Below are positions 1 to 8,459 of a stretch of 64,000 nt of DNA, one piece after another. Source of the DNA: Paracoccus xiamenensis (GTDB lineage: Bacteria > Pseudomonadota > Alphaproteobacteria > Rhodobacterales > Rhodobacteraceae); contig NZ_JAAOHY010000001.1 of the NCBI RefSeq assembly GCF_011308835.1, forward strand, positions 124,001 through 188,000, written 5' to 3'. How positions within the stretch are numbered: the stretch's first letter is position 1; the number at the start of each line of letters is the position of its first letter. Under the pieces are notes generated by a model. That model did no database searches and was not told the origin of the DNA. It saw only the letters and a program-made list of their open reading frames with translations. Both the position numbers and the translations under genes were made by a program.

Positions 1-33
1 CTGATCTGCGGCCCAAACCTTGAACTTGCCATC

Positions 34-67
34 AAAACCCCCGGTGCCTGTCGGTGCCGGGGGTTTT
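34..67. terminator. Hairpin ahead of the paa operon
   Basis: An 11-bp perfect stem (aaaacccccgg at 34-44 with ccgggggtttt at 57-67) encloses a 12-base loop. Its A-rich left flank and T-rich right arm let it work in either direction. It probably ends the gene upstream of the window and insulates the paa promoter. Confidence 0.65.
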
Positions 68-156
68 GCCAAATTTTGTCGGTGTTTTTTCATGGTGGCA
101 AAAGTCCCACGGGCCTGATCTGGTCACCAATGACCTCGGCAATGATAACATTTTCC

Positions 157-185
157 TTGCCCGACGCTCGAATCGACGTATAAAT
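157..185 (+). promoter_or_regulatory. Candidate promoter of the paa operon
   Basis: A -35-like TTGCCC at 157-162 is followed after 16 bases by TATAAAT at 179-185, a good -10. It lies about 70 bases before the thiolase start codon, and the putative operator sits directly downstream over the expected transcription start. Read by eye only. Confidence 0.45.
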
Positions 186-186
186 A

Positions 187-200
187 ACCGAACGGTCGGT
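187..200 (+). promoter_or_regulatory. TetR-type operator, likely PaaR-like
   Basis: ACCGA-ACGG-TCGGT is an imperfect palindrome with 5-base perfect arms, placed just after the -10 where a repressor would block initiation. TetR-family PaaR proteins regulate paa genes in many proteobacteria, so PaaR is the natural candidate. No tetR or paaX gene is in the window. The 11-mer CGGTCGGTCAG, which starts inside this site, recurs at 9597-9607. Confidence 0.45.
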
Positions 201-251
201 CAGCGATATTCTTACTCTGATCTGAACCTTTGCCATGAATGGGGGGAAGCC

Positions 252-1457
252 ATGGCCGAAGCTTTCATTTGCGACGCAATCCGAACGCCGATCGGGCGCT
301 ATGCCGGGGCATTGGCGCAGGTGCGCGCCGACGATCTGGCGGCGGCACCGCTGGCGGCGCTGATGGCGCGCAATCCCGGTGTCGACTGGGCCAGCGTCGA
401 TGACCTCATCTATGGCTGCGCCAATCAGGCGGGCGAGGATAACCGCAATGTGGGCCGTATGGCCGCGCTGCTGGCGGGGCTGCCGATCGAGGTGCCCGGG
501 ACGACGGTGAACCGGCTGTGCGGGTCGGGCATGGATGCGGTCGGCATGGCCGCGCGCGCGATCAAGGCGGGCGATTGCGACCTGATGATCGCGGGCGGGG
601 TCGAAAGCATGTCGCGGGCGCCCTTCGTGATGCCGAAAGCCGAAACCGCCTTCAGCCGCAGCAATGCGGTTTACGACACCACCATCGGCTGGCGCTTCGT
701 GAACCCGAAGATGAAGGCGCAATACGGCATCGATTCGATGCCCCAGACCGCCGATAACGTGGCCGCGGATTTCGACGTCAGCCGCGAGGATCAGGACGCT
801 TTCGCCGCCCGCTCTCAGGCGCGGTGGGACGCGGCGCAGAAGGCCGGTCGTTTCGCCGATGAGATCGTGCCGGTCACGATCCCGCAGCGGAAGGGCGACC
901 CGGTCACCGTCGATACTGACGAACACCCGCGCCCCGGCACCTCGGCCGAACAGCTTGCCAAGCTGCGCGGCGTCAACGGCCCGGATCTGTCGGTGACCGC
1001 CGGCAATGCCTCGGGCGTGAATGACGGGGCCTGCGCGCTGCTGATCGCCAGCGAAGAAGCCGCGAAGGCGAACGGGTTGACGCCCAAAGCCCGCATCGTC
1101 GCCATGTCGGCAGCAGGGGTCGAGCCGCGCATCATGGGCATTGGTCCCGCACCGGCGGCGAAGAAGGTTCTCGCCCGCGCCGGGCTGAGCATCGACCAGA
1201 TGGACGTGATCGAACTGAACGAGGCTTTTGCGTCCCAGGCGCTTGCGACAGTTCGCGACCTTGGCCTGCCGGATGATGCACCCCATGTTAATCCGAACGG
1301 GGGTGCCATCGCGCTTGGCCATCCGCTGGGCATGTCGGGCGCCCGGCTGGTGACGACCGCAATGTATGAACTGCACCGGACCGGCGGGCGCTATGCGCTG
1401 TGCGCCATGTGCGTGGGCGTGGGGCAGGGCATCGCCATCATTATCGAACGCGTCTGA
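252..1457 (+). CDS. 3-oxoadipyl-CoA / acetyl-CoA acyltransferase (thiolase)
   Basis: A 401-residue thiolase that would cleave 3-oxoadipyl-CoA to succinyl-CoA and acetyl-CoA at the end of phenylacetate degradation. The nucleophilic cysteine is in NRLCGSGMDA (Cys90). The acid/base region is NPNGGAIALGHPLG and the second active-site cysteine lies in ALCAMCVGVGQG. The frame is open upstream to 54, but the ATG at 252 gives the standard thiolase N-terminus, so I use it. It is the first gene of the paa operon, 12 bases before paaA. That context favours the paaJ/pcaF type over a general beta-ketothiolase, but the two cannot be separated by motif. Confidence 0.88.
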   Translation: MAEAFICDAIRTPIGRYAGALAQVRADDLAAAPLAALMARNPGVDWASVDDLIYGCANQAGEDNRNVGRMAALLAGLPIEVPGTTVNRLCGSGMDAVGMAARAIKAGDCDLMIAGGVESMSRAPFVMPKAETAFSRSNAVYDTTIGWRFVNPKMKAQYGIDSMPQTADNVAADFDVSREDQDAFAARSQARWDAAQKAGRFADEIVPVTIPQRKGDPVTVDTDEHPRPGTSAEQLAKLRGVNGPDLSVTAGNASGVNDGACALLIASEEAAKANGLTPKARIVAMSAAGVEPRIMGIGPAPAAKKVLARAGLSIDQMDVIELNEAFASQALATVRDLGLPDDAPHVNPNGGAIALGHPLGMSGARLVTTAMYELHRTGGRYALCAMCVGVGQGIAIIIERV

Positions 1458-1469
1458 GGAGGAACTGCC

Positions 1470-2459
1470 ATGTATGCACAGCTCGTCAAATCCGAAGGCA
1501 AGTCGCGCGAGGAGATGTCGCCCGAAGACATCGCCTTTCAGGAACGCATCGACCGCGGCGAGAAGATCGAGCCGAAGGAATGGATGCCGGAAGGCTATCG
1601 CAAGACGCTGATCCGCCAGATCGGCCAGCACGCGCATTCCGAAATCGTCGGCCAATTGCCCGAAGGCAACTGGATCACCCGCGCCCCCACGCTGGAGCGC
1701 AAGCAGATCCTGCTGGCCAAGGTGCAGGACGAGGCCGGGCATGGGCTTTACCTTTACTGCGCCGCCGAAACGCTGGGTGTCAGCCGCGATGAACTGCTGG
1801 AGAAGCTGCATTCGGGGGATATGAAATATTCCTCGATCTTCAACTATCCGACCCTGACATGGGCCGATATGGGCGCGGTCGGCTGGCTGGTTGATGGTGC
1901 GGCGATCATGAATCAGGTGCCGCTGCAGCGCACCAGCTATGGCCCCTATTCCCGCGCGATGATCCGCATCTGCAAGGAGGAGAGCTTCCACCAGCGGCAG
2001 GGCTATGCGATCATGATGAAGATGGCGAATGGCACGCCTGAACAGAAGCGGATGGCGCAGGATGCGCTGAACCGGCTTTGGTATCCCTCGCTGATGATGT
2101 TCGGGCCGTCTGACAAGGACTCGGTCCATTCGGTCCAGTCGATGGCCTGGAAGATCAAGATGAACACCAATGACGAGCTTCGCCAGAAATTCGTCGACCA
2201 GACCGTGCCGCAGGCTGAATATCTGGGCCTGACCGTTCCCGACCCGGACCTGAAATGGAACGAGGAAAAGGGCGGTTACGATTTCAGTGAACCCGATTGG
2301 GACGAGTTCTATCAGGTGCTGAAGGGCAACGGGCCTTGCAACAAGGAACGTCTGGGTGCTCGGGTCAAGGCATGGGAAGACGGGGCGTGGTATCGCGATG
2401 CGATGGTCGCCCATGCGAAGAAGAAGGCTGCACGGCGCAGCGCGGTCGCGGCGGAATAA
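1470..2459 (+). CDS. paaA: Phenylacetyl-CoA 1,2-epoxidase, catalytic subunit PaaA
   Basis: A 329-residue ferritin-fold diiron protein that epoxidises the aromatic ring of phenylacetyl-CoA using O2 and electrons from PaaE. Likely iron ligands are visible: Glu58 in AHSEIVG, Glu88 and His91 in QDEAGHG, and Glu171 and His174 in KEESFH. The substrate-pocket-like SLMMFGPSD stretch is also present. Length matches PaaA. A GGAGGA ribosome binding site precedes the ATG. It is followed after 4 bases by a VOC-family gene, which separates it from paaB. Confidence 0.95.
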   Translation: MYAQLVKSEGKSREEMSPEDIAFQERIDRGEKIEPKEWMPEGYRKTLIRQIGQHAHSEIVGQLPEGNWITRAPTLERKQILLAKVQDEAGHGLYLYCAAETLGVSRDELLEKLHSGDMKYSSIFNYPTLTWADMGAVGWLVDGAAIMNQVPLQRTSYGPYSRAMIRICKEESFHQRQGYAIMMKMANGTPEQKRMAQDALNRLWYPSLMMFGPSDKDSVHSVQSMAWKIKMNTNDELRQKFVDQTVPQAEYLGLTVPDPDLKWNEEKGGYDFSEPDWDEFYQVLKGNGPCNKERLGARVKAWEDGAWYRDAMVAHAKKKAARRSAVAAE

Positions 2460-2463
2460 GCTG

Positions 2464-2811
2464 ATGCCCCGGCTGAACCATGTCGCGCTGACAGTGTCGG
2501 ATCGCGAAGTTTCGGCCCGGTTTTATGGGGCGTATTTCGGCCTGACGAAGCGTGTGCATGACGATCCGCATCTGCTGATTCTTGCCGATGACAGCGGGGC
2601 GTTGCTGGCGCTGAGCGTGGGCGAAGTGCCGCAGGATCTGCCGCGCACGAACCACTTTGGCAGCCTTGTCGATACCGCCGGGGAGGTCGAAGCATTGCGG
2701 GAACGCTTTCGCGCCGATGGCGTGACCGAAACGGAATACAGCGCCGATGGTCCGGCGCGTGTGCAGGTGCTCGACCCCGATGGATACCGGGTCGAACTTT
2801 ACGCTTATTGA
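2464..2811 (+). CDS. VOC-superfamily (glyoxalase/dioxygenase-fold) protein
   Basis: A 115-residue single-domain protein. The N-terminal LNHVALTVSDREVSARFYG and the C-terminal VQVLDPDGYRVELYAY are hallmarks of the vicinal oxygen chelate fold. A metal site could be built from the His in LNHVAL, a second position in the middle and the Glu of VELYAY. It starts 4 bases after paaA and ends 41 bases before paaB, so it is co-transcribed with the epoxidase. Classic paa operons run paaABCDE without it. Its job is unknown; processing or detoxifying a reactive epoxide or aldehyde intermediate is only an inference. Confidence 0.8.
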   Translation: MPRLNHVALTVSDREVSARFYGAYFGLTKRVHDDPHLLILADDSGALLALSVGEVPQDLPRTNHFGSLVDTAGEVEALRERFRADGVTETEYSADGPARVQVLDPDGYRVELYAY

Positions 2812-2852
2812 TCGATACCCAGCGGTGCTCTGCCGCAGGAAGGGAGGAACAG

Positions 2853-3137
2853 ATGTCCAGCGAATGGCCCCTTTGGGAAGTCTTTATCCGTGGTCAGCAC
2901 GGGCTGAACCACCGCCATGTCGGCAGCCTGCACGCGCCGGATGCCGATGTCGCGATCAAGCACGCCCGCGACGTCTATACGCGCCGGAACGAGGGCGTTT
3001 CGATCTGGGTGGTGAAGTCGGTCGATATCGCGGCGTCCAGCCCATCGGACAAGGGGCCGCTGTTCGAGCCGTCGAATGACAAGGTTTACCGTCACCCGAC
3101 ATTCTACGACATTCCCGATGAAGTGGGGCATATGTGA
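2853..3137 (+). CDS. paaB: Phenylacetyl-CoA 1,2-epoxidase subunit PaaB
   Basis: A 94-residue structural subunit of the epoxidase, thought to link PaaAC heterodimers. The N-terminus WPLWEVFIRGQHGLNHRHVG and the DVAIKHARDVYTRR segment are typical of PaaB. The ATG at 2853 has a GGGAGG ribosome binding site. Its stop codon shares one base with the paaC start (TGATG), so the two should be translationally coupled. Confidence 0.94.
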   Translation: MSSEWPLWEVFIRGQHGLNHRHVGSLHAPDADVAIKHARDVYTRRNEGVSIWVVKSVDIAASSPSDKGPLFEPSNDKVYRHPTFYDIPDEVGHM

Positions 3138-3982
3138 TGCCGTCGCTTCCAGATATCATGACCCCCGACGCCGAAGGCCTGGCCCGGCAGGCGGGGCAGG
3201 GCGGGGCGCATGCGCCCGCCGCAGATGCCGATCAGGATGCGTTTTTCGAGTTTCTTTTGCGGATGGGTGACAATGCCCTGATCCTTGGTCATCGTAATTC
3301 CGAATGGTGCGGACATGGTCCCGTCTTGGAGGAAGACATCGCCATGTCGAACATGGCGCTGGATCTGATCGGGCAGACCTCGCTGTGGCTGGGTCTGGCG
3401 GCAGAGGTCGAAGGCAAGGGCCGCAGCGCCGACGACCTGGCCTATCTGCGCGACGCATGGGATTTTCGCAACCTGCTGCTGGTCGAACGCCCGAATGGCG
3501 ATTTCGGCGCGACGCTGATGCGGCAATTCCTGTTCGACGCCTTCCATTTCCACCAGTTGCAGGCGCTTTCCGGGTCCGCCGATCCGCGTGTGGCGGAAAT
3601 CGCGCAGAAGGCGCTGAAAGAGGTCAGCTATCACCTTGAACGCTCGGCCGAACAGGTGATCGCGCTTGGCGATGGCACGGACGAAAGCCATGCCCGCATG
3701 CAGTCGGCCCTGGATGACCAATGGTGCTATGCACTGGAGATGTTTGCCAGCGACGCCACCGACGTGACCATGGCGCAGGCGGGCATCGCGCCGGACCCGG
3801 CCAGCCTGCGCGGGGTCTGGGACGAAACCGTCGATGCGGTGCTGGATCAGGCGACGCTGAAACGGCCTGAGGGCAGCTTTGCCCATAAGGGCGGCAAGCA
3901 GGGCACCCATACCGAGCATCTGGGCTATATCCTGGCGGAAATGCAGTTCCTGCAGCGCGCCTATCCCGGCGCGAGCTGGTAG
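3137..3982 (+). CDS. paaC: Phenylacetyl-CoA 1,2-epoxidase subunit PaaC
   Basis: A 281-residue ferritin-fold partner of PaaA. In known complexes PaaC keeps the fold but binds no iron and has a structural role. Helices with LGHRNSEWCGHGPVLEEDIA and KEVSYHLERS match PaaC. A GTG three bases upstream is possible, but the ATG at 3137 overlaps the paaB stop by one base and is preferred. The first 35 residues are Ala/Gly/Asp-rich and probably flexible. The gene ends one base before paaD. Confidence 0.94.
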   Translation: MPSLPDIMTPDAEGLARQAGQGGAHAPAADADQDAFFEFLLRMGDNALILGHRNSEWCGHGPVLEEDIAMSNMALDLIGQTSLWLGLAAEVEGKGRSADDLAYLRDAWDFRNLLLVERPNGDFGATLMRQFLFDAFHFHQLQALSGSADPRVAEIAQKALKEVSYHLERSAEQVIALGDGTDESHARMQSALDDQWCYALEMFASDATDVTMAQAGIAPDPASLRGVWDETVDAVLDQATLKRPEGSFAHKGGKQGTHTEHLGYILAEMQFLQRAYPGASW

Positions 3983-3983
3983 G

Positions 3984-4496
3984 ATGCGCCCCGCAGTCTC
4001 GCAGGTCTGGGACTGGCTGGCCGAAGTCCCGGACCCGGAAATCCCGGTGATCTCGCTGACCGATCTGGGCATCATCCGCGATGTCGAATGGCAGGGCGAG
4101 GTGCTGGTGGTGACGGTGACGCCGACCTATTCGGGATGCCCGGCCACGGCGGTCATTAATCTGGATATCGAAAACCACCTGCTGTCGAAGGGCATCGAGC
4201 ATGTCATGCTGCGCCGCCAGCTGACGCCCGCCTGGACGACCGACTGGATCAGCGATCAGGGCCGCGACAAGCTGCGCGATTACGGCATCGCCCCTCCCAT
4301 CGACGGCACCGCGCCCGATGGGGACGTGATGGCGCGGGTGACCTCGCTGACCGGGCGGGGGAACATGGCAGTGCCATGCCCGCGCTGCAATTCGAACGAT
4401 ACCCGCCGGGTCAGCCAGTTCGGCTCGACCCCCTGCAAGGCCAGCTGGGTGTGCAATGCCTGCCTGGAGCCTTTCGATTACTTCAAGTGCCACTGA
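3984..4496 (+). CDS. paaD: Phenylacetate pathway Fe-S/metal assembly protein PaaD
   Basis: A 170-residue protein with a DUF59 (MIP18) domain at about 10-90 (DPEIPVISLTDLGI and YSGCPAT) and a C-terminal four-cysteine zinc-ribbon-like tail, CPRCN...CNAC, at about 130-170. PaaD is needed for epoxidase activity, probably by maturing the metal centre. The start lies one base after the paaC stop. A second, shorter DUF59 protein is encoded at 57739-58095; that one lacks the cysteine tail and resembles the SUF type. Confidence 0.92.
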   Translation: MRPAVSQVWDWLAEVPDPEIPVISLTDLGIIRDVEWQGEVLVVTVTPTYSGCPATAVINLDIENHLLSKGIEHVMLRRQLTPAWTTDWISDQGRDKLRDYGIAPPIDGTAPDGDVMARVTSLTGRGNMAVPCPRCNSNDTRRVSQFGSTPCKASWVCNACLEPFDYFKCH

Positions 4497-4506
4497 AGGA
4501 ACCGCC

Positions 4507-5583
4507 ATGTCACGCTTCCTGCCGCTTCACATCACCGACATCCGGCGCGATACCCGCGACGCGGTGGTGGTGACGCTTCGCCCCCGCCCGGAAGATGCGG
4601 CGGCGTTCGATTTCACCCAAGGCCAGTACCTGACCTTCCGCCACGATTTCGACGGAGAGGAGTTGCGCCGCTCATATTCCATATGCGCCGGCCGGGACGA
4701 AGGCTTTCTGCGCGTCGGCATCAAGCGCGTCGATGGGGGCACCTTCTCGACCTGGGCGAACGAGGAACTCAGCCCCGGCATGATGATCGAGGCGATGCCG
4801 CCGATGGGCCGCTTCTTCACCGATCTCGATCCGGCGGCGTCACGCCATTACCTCGGCTTTGCCGGGGGTTCCGGGATCACGCCGGTGCTGTCGATCATCA
4901 AGACGGTGCTGAAACGCGAGCCGAAATCGCGCTTTACACTGGTCCATGCGAACCGGGGCATCAACACGATCATGTTCCGCGAGGAGCTGGAGGATCTGAA
5001 GAACCTCTATCTTGGCCGGCTGGCGGTCATCCATGTTCTGGAAACCGAGGGGCAGGAGATCGACCTGTTCACCGGCCGCATCGACGCCGAGAAGATGGCG
5101 GCGCTGTTCGAGAACTGGATTGATGCCGCTTCGGTCGATACCGCTTTTATTTGCGGGCCAGAGCCGATGATGCTGACCATTGCCGACAGCCTGAAAAAGG
5201 CCGGTCTGGACGAGGCGCAGATCAAGTTCGAGCTTTTCGCCTCGGGTCAGCCGGGACGGGCGAAGAAAAAGGCGGTCAGCAAGGACGCGGTGCAGTCGGG
5301 CGACATGACCGAAGCCGTGGTGACGCTGGACGGCGCCACCCGCAGCTTCAGGATGCCGAAACAGGGCGAAAGCCTGCTGGATGCGGCTTTGGCGGCCGAT
5401 ATGGATGTGCCTTACGCCTGCAAGGGCGGGGTTTGTTCGACCTGCCGCGCGAAGGTGCTGGAAGGCGAGGCCGAGATGGCCATCAACCACGCGCTGGAAG
5501 ATTACGAGGTCGCGCAGGGCTATGTGCTGACCTGCCAATGCTATCCGCTGACCGACCGTATCGTCGTCAGCTATGACGAATAG
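4507..5583 (+). CDS. paaE: Phenylacetyl-CoA 1,2-epoxidase reductase PaaE
   Basis: A 358-residue electron-transfer subunit that carries electrons from NAD(P)H to the PaaA diiron centre. The N-terminal FAD domain has RRSYSIC and the NAD domain has GFAGGSGITPVLSI and FICGPEPMM. The plant-type [2Fe-2S] ferredoxin domain occupies about the last 85 residues, with CKGGVCSTC and the fourth cysteine in LTCQC. The ATG at 4507 was chosen over the upstream in-frame start at 4456, which lies inside paaD. Confidence 0.94.
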   Translation: MSRFLPLHITDIRRDTRDAVVVTLRPRPEDAAAFDFTQGQYLTFRHDFDGEELRRSYSICAGRDEGFLRVGIKRVDGGTFSTWANEELSPGMMIEAMPPMGRFFTDLDPAASRHYLGFAGGSGITPVLSIIKTVLKREPKSRFTLVHANRGINTIMFREELEDLKNLYLGRLAVIHVLETEGQEIDLFTGRIDAEKMAALFENWIDAASVDTAFICGPEPMMLTIADSLKKAGLDEAQIKFELFASGQPGRAKKKAVSKDAVQSGDMTEAVVTLDGATRSFRMPKQGESLLDAALAADMDVPYACKGGVCSTCRAKVLEGEAEMAINHALEDYEVAQGYVLTCQCYPLTDRIVVSYDE

Positions 5584-5592
5584 GGGGCAGCC

Positions 5593-6345
5593 ATGACCGA
5601 TATGACCATCGAGGACTATCTGGCGCAGGGCGGCAAGCTGACCTCGCCCGGCAACGTGCCGGCCCGCTATCGCGGCGAATTGCTGCGGCTGATGGCGTCA
5701 TTCGTGGACAGCGAACTGGCCGGGGCGGCGGGTTTTGCCGATACGATCAACGACGCGCCGGGCATCAGGAACCGCATTGCGGCCGCCAAGATCACGCAGG
5801 AAAAGCTGGACCATGCCGGCCGTGTTTTGCAGGTGATGGGCGAATTCGGCGGCGATATGGCCGCTTATGACCGCCGCCACGACTGGGCCGCCCGCGTCGA
5901 CCGCGACGCCGATCTGGGTGCCGCGCGCCACGGCGACGACATGCGCCTGTCGGTCTTTCACTATCCGCTTCAGGGCTATGTCGATGCGGTGGTGCTGAAC
6001 GTGCTGATGGGGCTGGCGACGGTGGTTCAACTGGATGAGATGAAGCGCGTCAGCTATGCGCCCTTGGCCGACGCCTTCCGCGAAATCGCCCCGCGCGAGG
6101 CCCGCCATGTCGAGCTGGGCCTGAACGGGCTGCGCCAGATCGCGGGAACCGATGAGGGCCGCGCAAAGGCCAAGGCCGCCATCGAATACTGGATGCCACG
6201 GGTCAACGCGACCTTCGGGCAATCGGGATCGAAACGCTATGACACGCAGGCGCGCTTTGGGCTGCGCCACACCCAGAATGACAAGCTGCGCGAGACCTGG
6301 TCGCAACGGGCCACTGACCTGCTGCTGCCCATGGGCCTCGCCTGA
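5593..6345 (+). CDS. PaaA/PaaC-family ferritin-like protein, third paralog in the operon
   Basis: A 250-residue protein that looks like a compact PaaA/PaaC relative. Carboxylate/histidine positions typical of diiron helices survive: Glu41 (DSELAG), Glu70 (ITQEKLDH), Glu149 (LDEMK) and Glu169/His172 (REARHVE). Where PaaA has the ExxH His91, this protein aligns Asp73, with His74 one residue on, so metal binding is uncertain. It starts 9 bases after paaE and ends 11 before paaZ, so it belongs to the operon. Its role is not known to me; a second oxygenase component or an accessory subunit are both possible. Confidence 0.72.
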   Translation: MTDMTIEDYLAQGGKLTSPGNVPARYRGELLRLMASFVDSELAGAAGFADTINDAPGIRNRIAAAKITQEKLDHAGRVLQVMGEFGGDMAAYDRRHDWAARVDRDADLGAARHGDDMRLSVFHYPLQGYVDAVVLNVLMGLATVVQLDEMKRVSYAPLADAFREIAPREARHVELGLNGLRQIAGTDEGRAKAKAAIEYWMPRVNATFGQSGSKRYDTQARFGLRHTQNDKLRETWSQRATDLLLPMGLA

Positions 6346-6356
6346 AAGGACATCCG

Positions 6357-8396
6357 ATGAACATCCAAACTCCGCGCCTGTTGCAGTCCTATCTCTGCGG
6401 CGAGTGGCAGAATGGCAGCCGTGACGGCAAGAAATTGCTGAATGCCTCGACCGGCGAGGTGGTGGCGCTGATCGATGCCTCGGGTCTCGATCACGCGGCG
6501 GCGCTGGAATATGGGCGCGAGAAGGGCGGGCGTGCGCTGCGGGCGATGACCGTTCATCAGCGGGCGCTGATGCTGAAGGAAATCGGCCTGAAGCTGCTGG
6601 AGATGAAAGAGGATTTCTATGCCGAGAGCCTCTGGACCGGGGCGACGCGGGCGGATGGCTGGGTCGATATCGAAGGCGGCATCGGCACGCTGCTGACGCT
6701 GGCGTCGAAGGCGCGGCGCGAGCTACCGAATGCGAAGGTGATCCCGGATGGCGCGGTCGAGCCGCTGTCGAAGGATGCCAGCTTCTCTGGCCAGCATATC
6801 CTGACACCGTTGCAGGGCGTGGCGGTGCATATCAACGCGTTCAACTTCCCGATCTGGGGGATGCTGGAAAAGATCGCGCCGACGCTGATCGCCGGGATGC
6901 CCACCATCGTGAAGCCGGCCAGCCAGACGGCCTATCTGACCGAACTGATGGTCCGCCGCATCGCCGATATGGGCATCCTGCCCGATGGCGCGCTGCAACT
7001 GGTTAGCGGATCGGCGGGCGATCTGCTGGACCATGTCACCTGTCAGGATGTGGTGACGTTCACCGGGTCAGCCTCGACCGGGCGGATGCTGAAGACCTCG
7101 CCCGCAATTATCGAAAACTCGGTCCGCTTCACGATGGAAGCGGACAGCCTGAACGCCTCGGTCCTTGGTCCCGATGCCGGGCCGGGCACGGAAGAGTTCG
7201 ACTTGTTCGTGCGCGAAATCCATCGCGAAATCACCACCAAAGCAGGCCAGAAATGCACCGCCATCCGCCGCGCCATCGTGCCCGCCGATCATGTCGATGC
7301 CGTGATCGCCGCACTGGGTGAGAGGCTGGCGAAGAATGTCGCCGGCGATCCTGCGGTTGAAGGCACGCGGATGGGGCCGCTCGCCAGTCTGGAACAGCGT
7401 GAGGAAGTCCGCGACCGCATCAAGGATCTTCAGGGCAGCGCCCGGATCGTTCTGGGTGACCCGGACGATGTGCGCGTCGCCTCGGGCGATGCCGAGAAGG
7501 GGGCCTTCATCAACCCGGTCGTGCTGCTGGCCGAGAACCCGGCCGAGGCGGCGGCGAACGATGTCGAAGCCTTTGGCCCGGTCGTCACGGTGATGCCCTA
7601 TGACGGCATCGATCAGGCGGTGGCGCTGACCCATCGCGGCAAGGGGTCGCTGGTCGCCTCGGTCTTCACAGACAGCCCGGACGTGGCCGAAGAAATGGTG
7701 ATCGGCATGGCGCCGATGCATGGCCGGGTGCTGATCGGCAACCGGCGCAGCGCCAAATCCTCGACCGGGCATGGCAGCCCGCTGGCGCCGCTGGTCCATG
7801 GCGGGCCGGGCAGGGCAGGCGGAGGCGAGGAGTTGGGCGGCATGCGCGCCGTCAAGCACTACATGCAGCGCACCGCCGTCCAGGGCGCGCCGCGCCTGCT
7901 GAGCGCGGTGACCGGCATCTGGTCCGAAGGTGCCGATACCCGCGCCGATAAGCACCCGTTCCGCAAATCGGTCGCGGAACTGCGCATCGGCGACCAGATC
8001 GTGACCGAAGCGCGCGAGGTCACCGAGGCTGACGTAGAACATTTCGCCCATTTCACCGGCGACACTTTCTATGCCCATATGAACAGCGATGCGGCGAAGG
8101 CAAACCCGTTCTTCGATGATAGGGTGGCGCATGGCTATCTTATCGCCTCATTCGCGGCGGGGCTGTTCGTCGATCCCGATCCCGGCCCGGTGCTGGCGAA
8201 TTACGGCGTCGACAACCTGCGCTTCCTGACGCCGGTCTATTTCGGCGACACCCTGCGCGTGCGCCTGACCTGCAAGGAGATCAACCCGCGCGAAAATGCC
8301 GAACATGCCGAAGTTCGCTGGGATTGCCGCGTGACCAACCAGAAGGACGAGGTCGTCGCCCAATATGACGTGCTGACCATGGTGGCGAAGGCCTGA
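6357..8396 (+). CDS. paaZ: Bifunctional oxepin-CoA hydrolase / 3-oxo-5,6-dehydrosuberyl-CoA semialdehyde dehydrogenase PaaZ
   Basis: A 679-residue two-domain enzyme. Residues 1-520 are an aldehyde dehydrogenase with Glu261 (FTMEAD) and nucleophile Cys300 (KAGQKC). Residues 535-679 are a MaoC-like hydratase with Asp569 and His574 in FTGDTFYAH. The hydratase domain opens oxepin-CoA and the dehydrogenase oxidises the resulting reactive aldehyde. Both catalytic sets are intact, so this is the full PaaZ rather than a lone hydrolase. It is the last gene of the operon; a hairpin terminator follows after 17 bases. Confidence 0.95.
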   Translation: MNIQTPRLLQSYLCGEWQNGSRDGKKLLNASTGEVVALIDASGLDHAAALEYGREKGGRALRAMTVHQRALMLKEIGLKLLEMKEDFYAESLWTGATRADGWVDIEGGIGTLLTLASKARRELPNAKVIPDGAVEPLSKDASFSGQHILTPLQGVAVHINAFNFPIWGMLEKIAPTLIAGMPTIVKPASQTAYLTELMVRRIADMGILPDGALQLVSGSAGDLLDHVTCQDVVTFTGSASTGRMLKTSPAIIENSVRFTMEADSLNASVLGPDAGPGTEEFDLFVREIHREITTKAGQKCTAIRRAIVPADHVDAVIAALGERLAKNVAGDPAVEGTRMGPLASLEQREEVRDRIKDLQGSARIVLGDPDDVRVASGDAEKGAFINPVVLLAENPAEAAANDVEAFGPVVTVMPYDGIDQAVALTHRGKGSLVASVFTDSPDVAEEMVIGMAPMHGRVLIGNRRSAKSSTGHGSPLAPLVHGGPGRAGGGEELGGMRAVKHYMQRTAVQGAPRLLSAVTGIWSEGADTRADKHPFRKSVAELRIGDQIVTEAREVTEADVEHFAHFTGDTFYAHMNSDAAKANPFFDDRVAHGYLIASFAAGLFVDPDPGPVLANYGVDNLRFLTPVYFGDTLRVRLTCKEINPRENAEHAEVRWDCRVTNQKDEVVAQYDVLTMVAKA

Positions 8397-8413
8397 GGCG
8401 ACAAGCCTCATGA

Positions 8414-8441
8414 AAAAGGCCCCGCCTCGGCGGGGCCTTTT
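8414..8441. terminator. Strong hairpin between paaZ and the convergent Bax-inhibitor gene
   Basis: aaaaggccccgcc pairs with ggcggggcctttt, followed by tgctgttttt. The A-run on one side and T-run on the other make it bidirectional, suited to the two converging genes. Confidence 0.85.
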
Positions 8442-8459
8442 GCTGTTTTTCGCGGGCGA

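Noticed and set aside
54..251. N-terminal extension of the thiolase to 54
   Set aside because: It covers the terminator, promoter and operator, and would add 66 residues absent from the family.
90..2414. 774-codon open frame on the minus strand opposite the thiolase and paaA
   Set aside because: It is the antisense shadow of two strongly recognisable genes. Its protein is His/Arg/Gln-rich with no domain, as expected from reversed high-GC codon bias.
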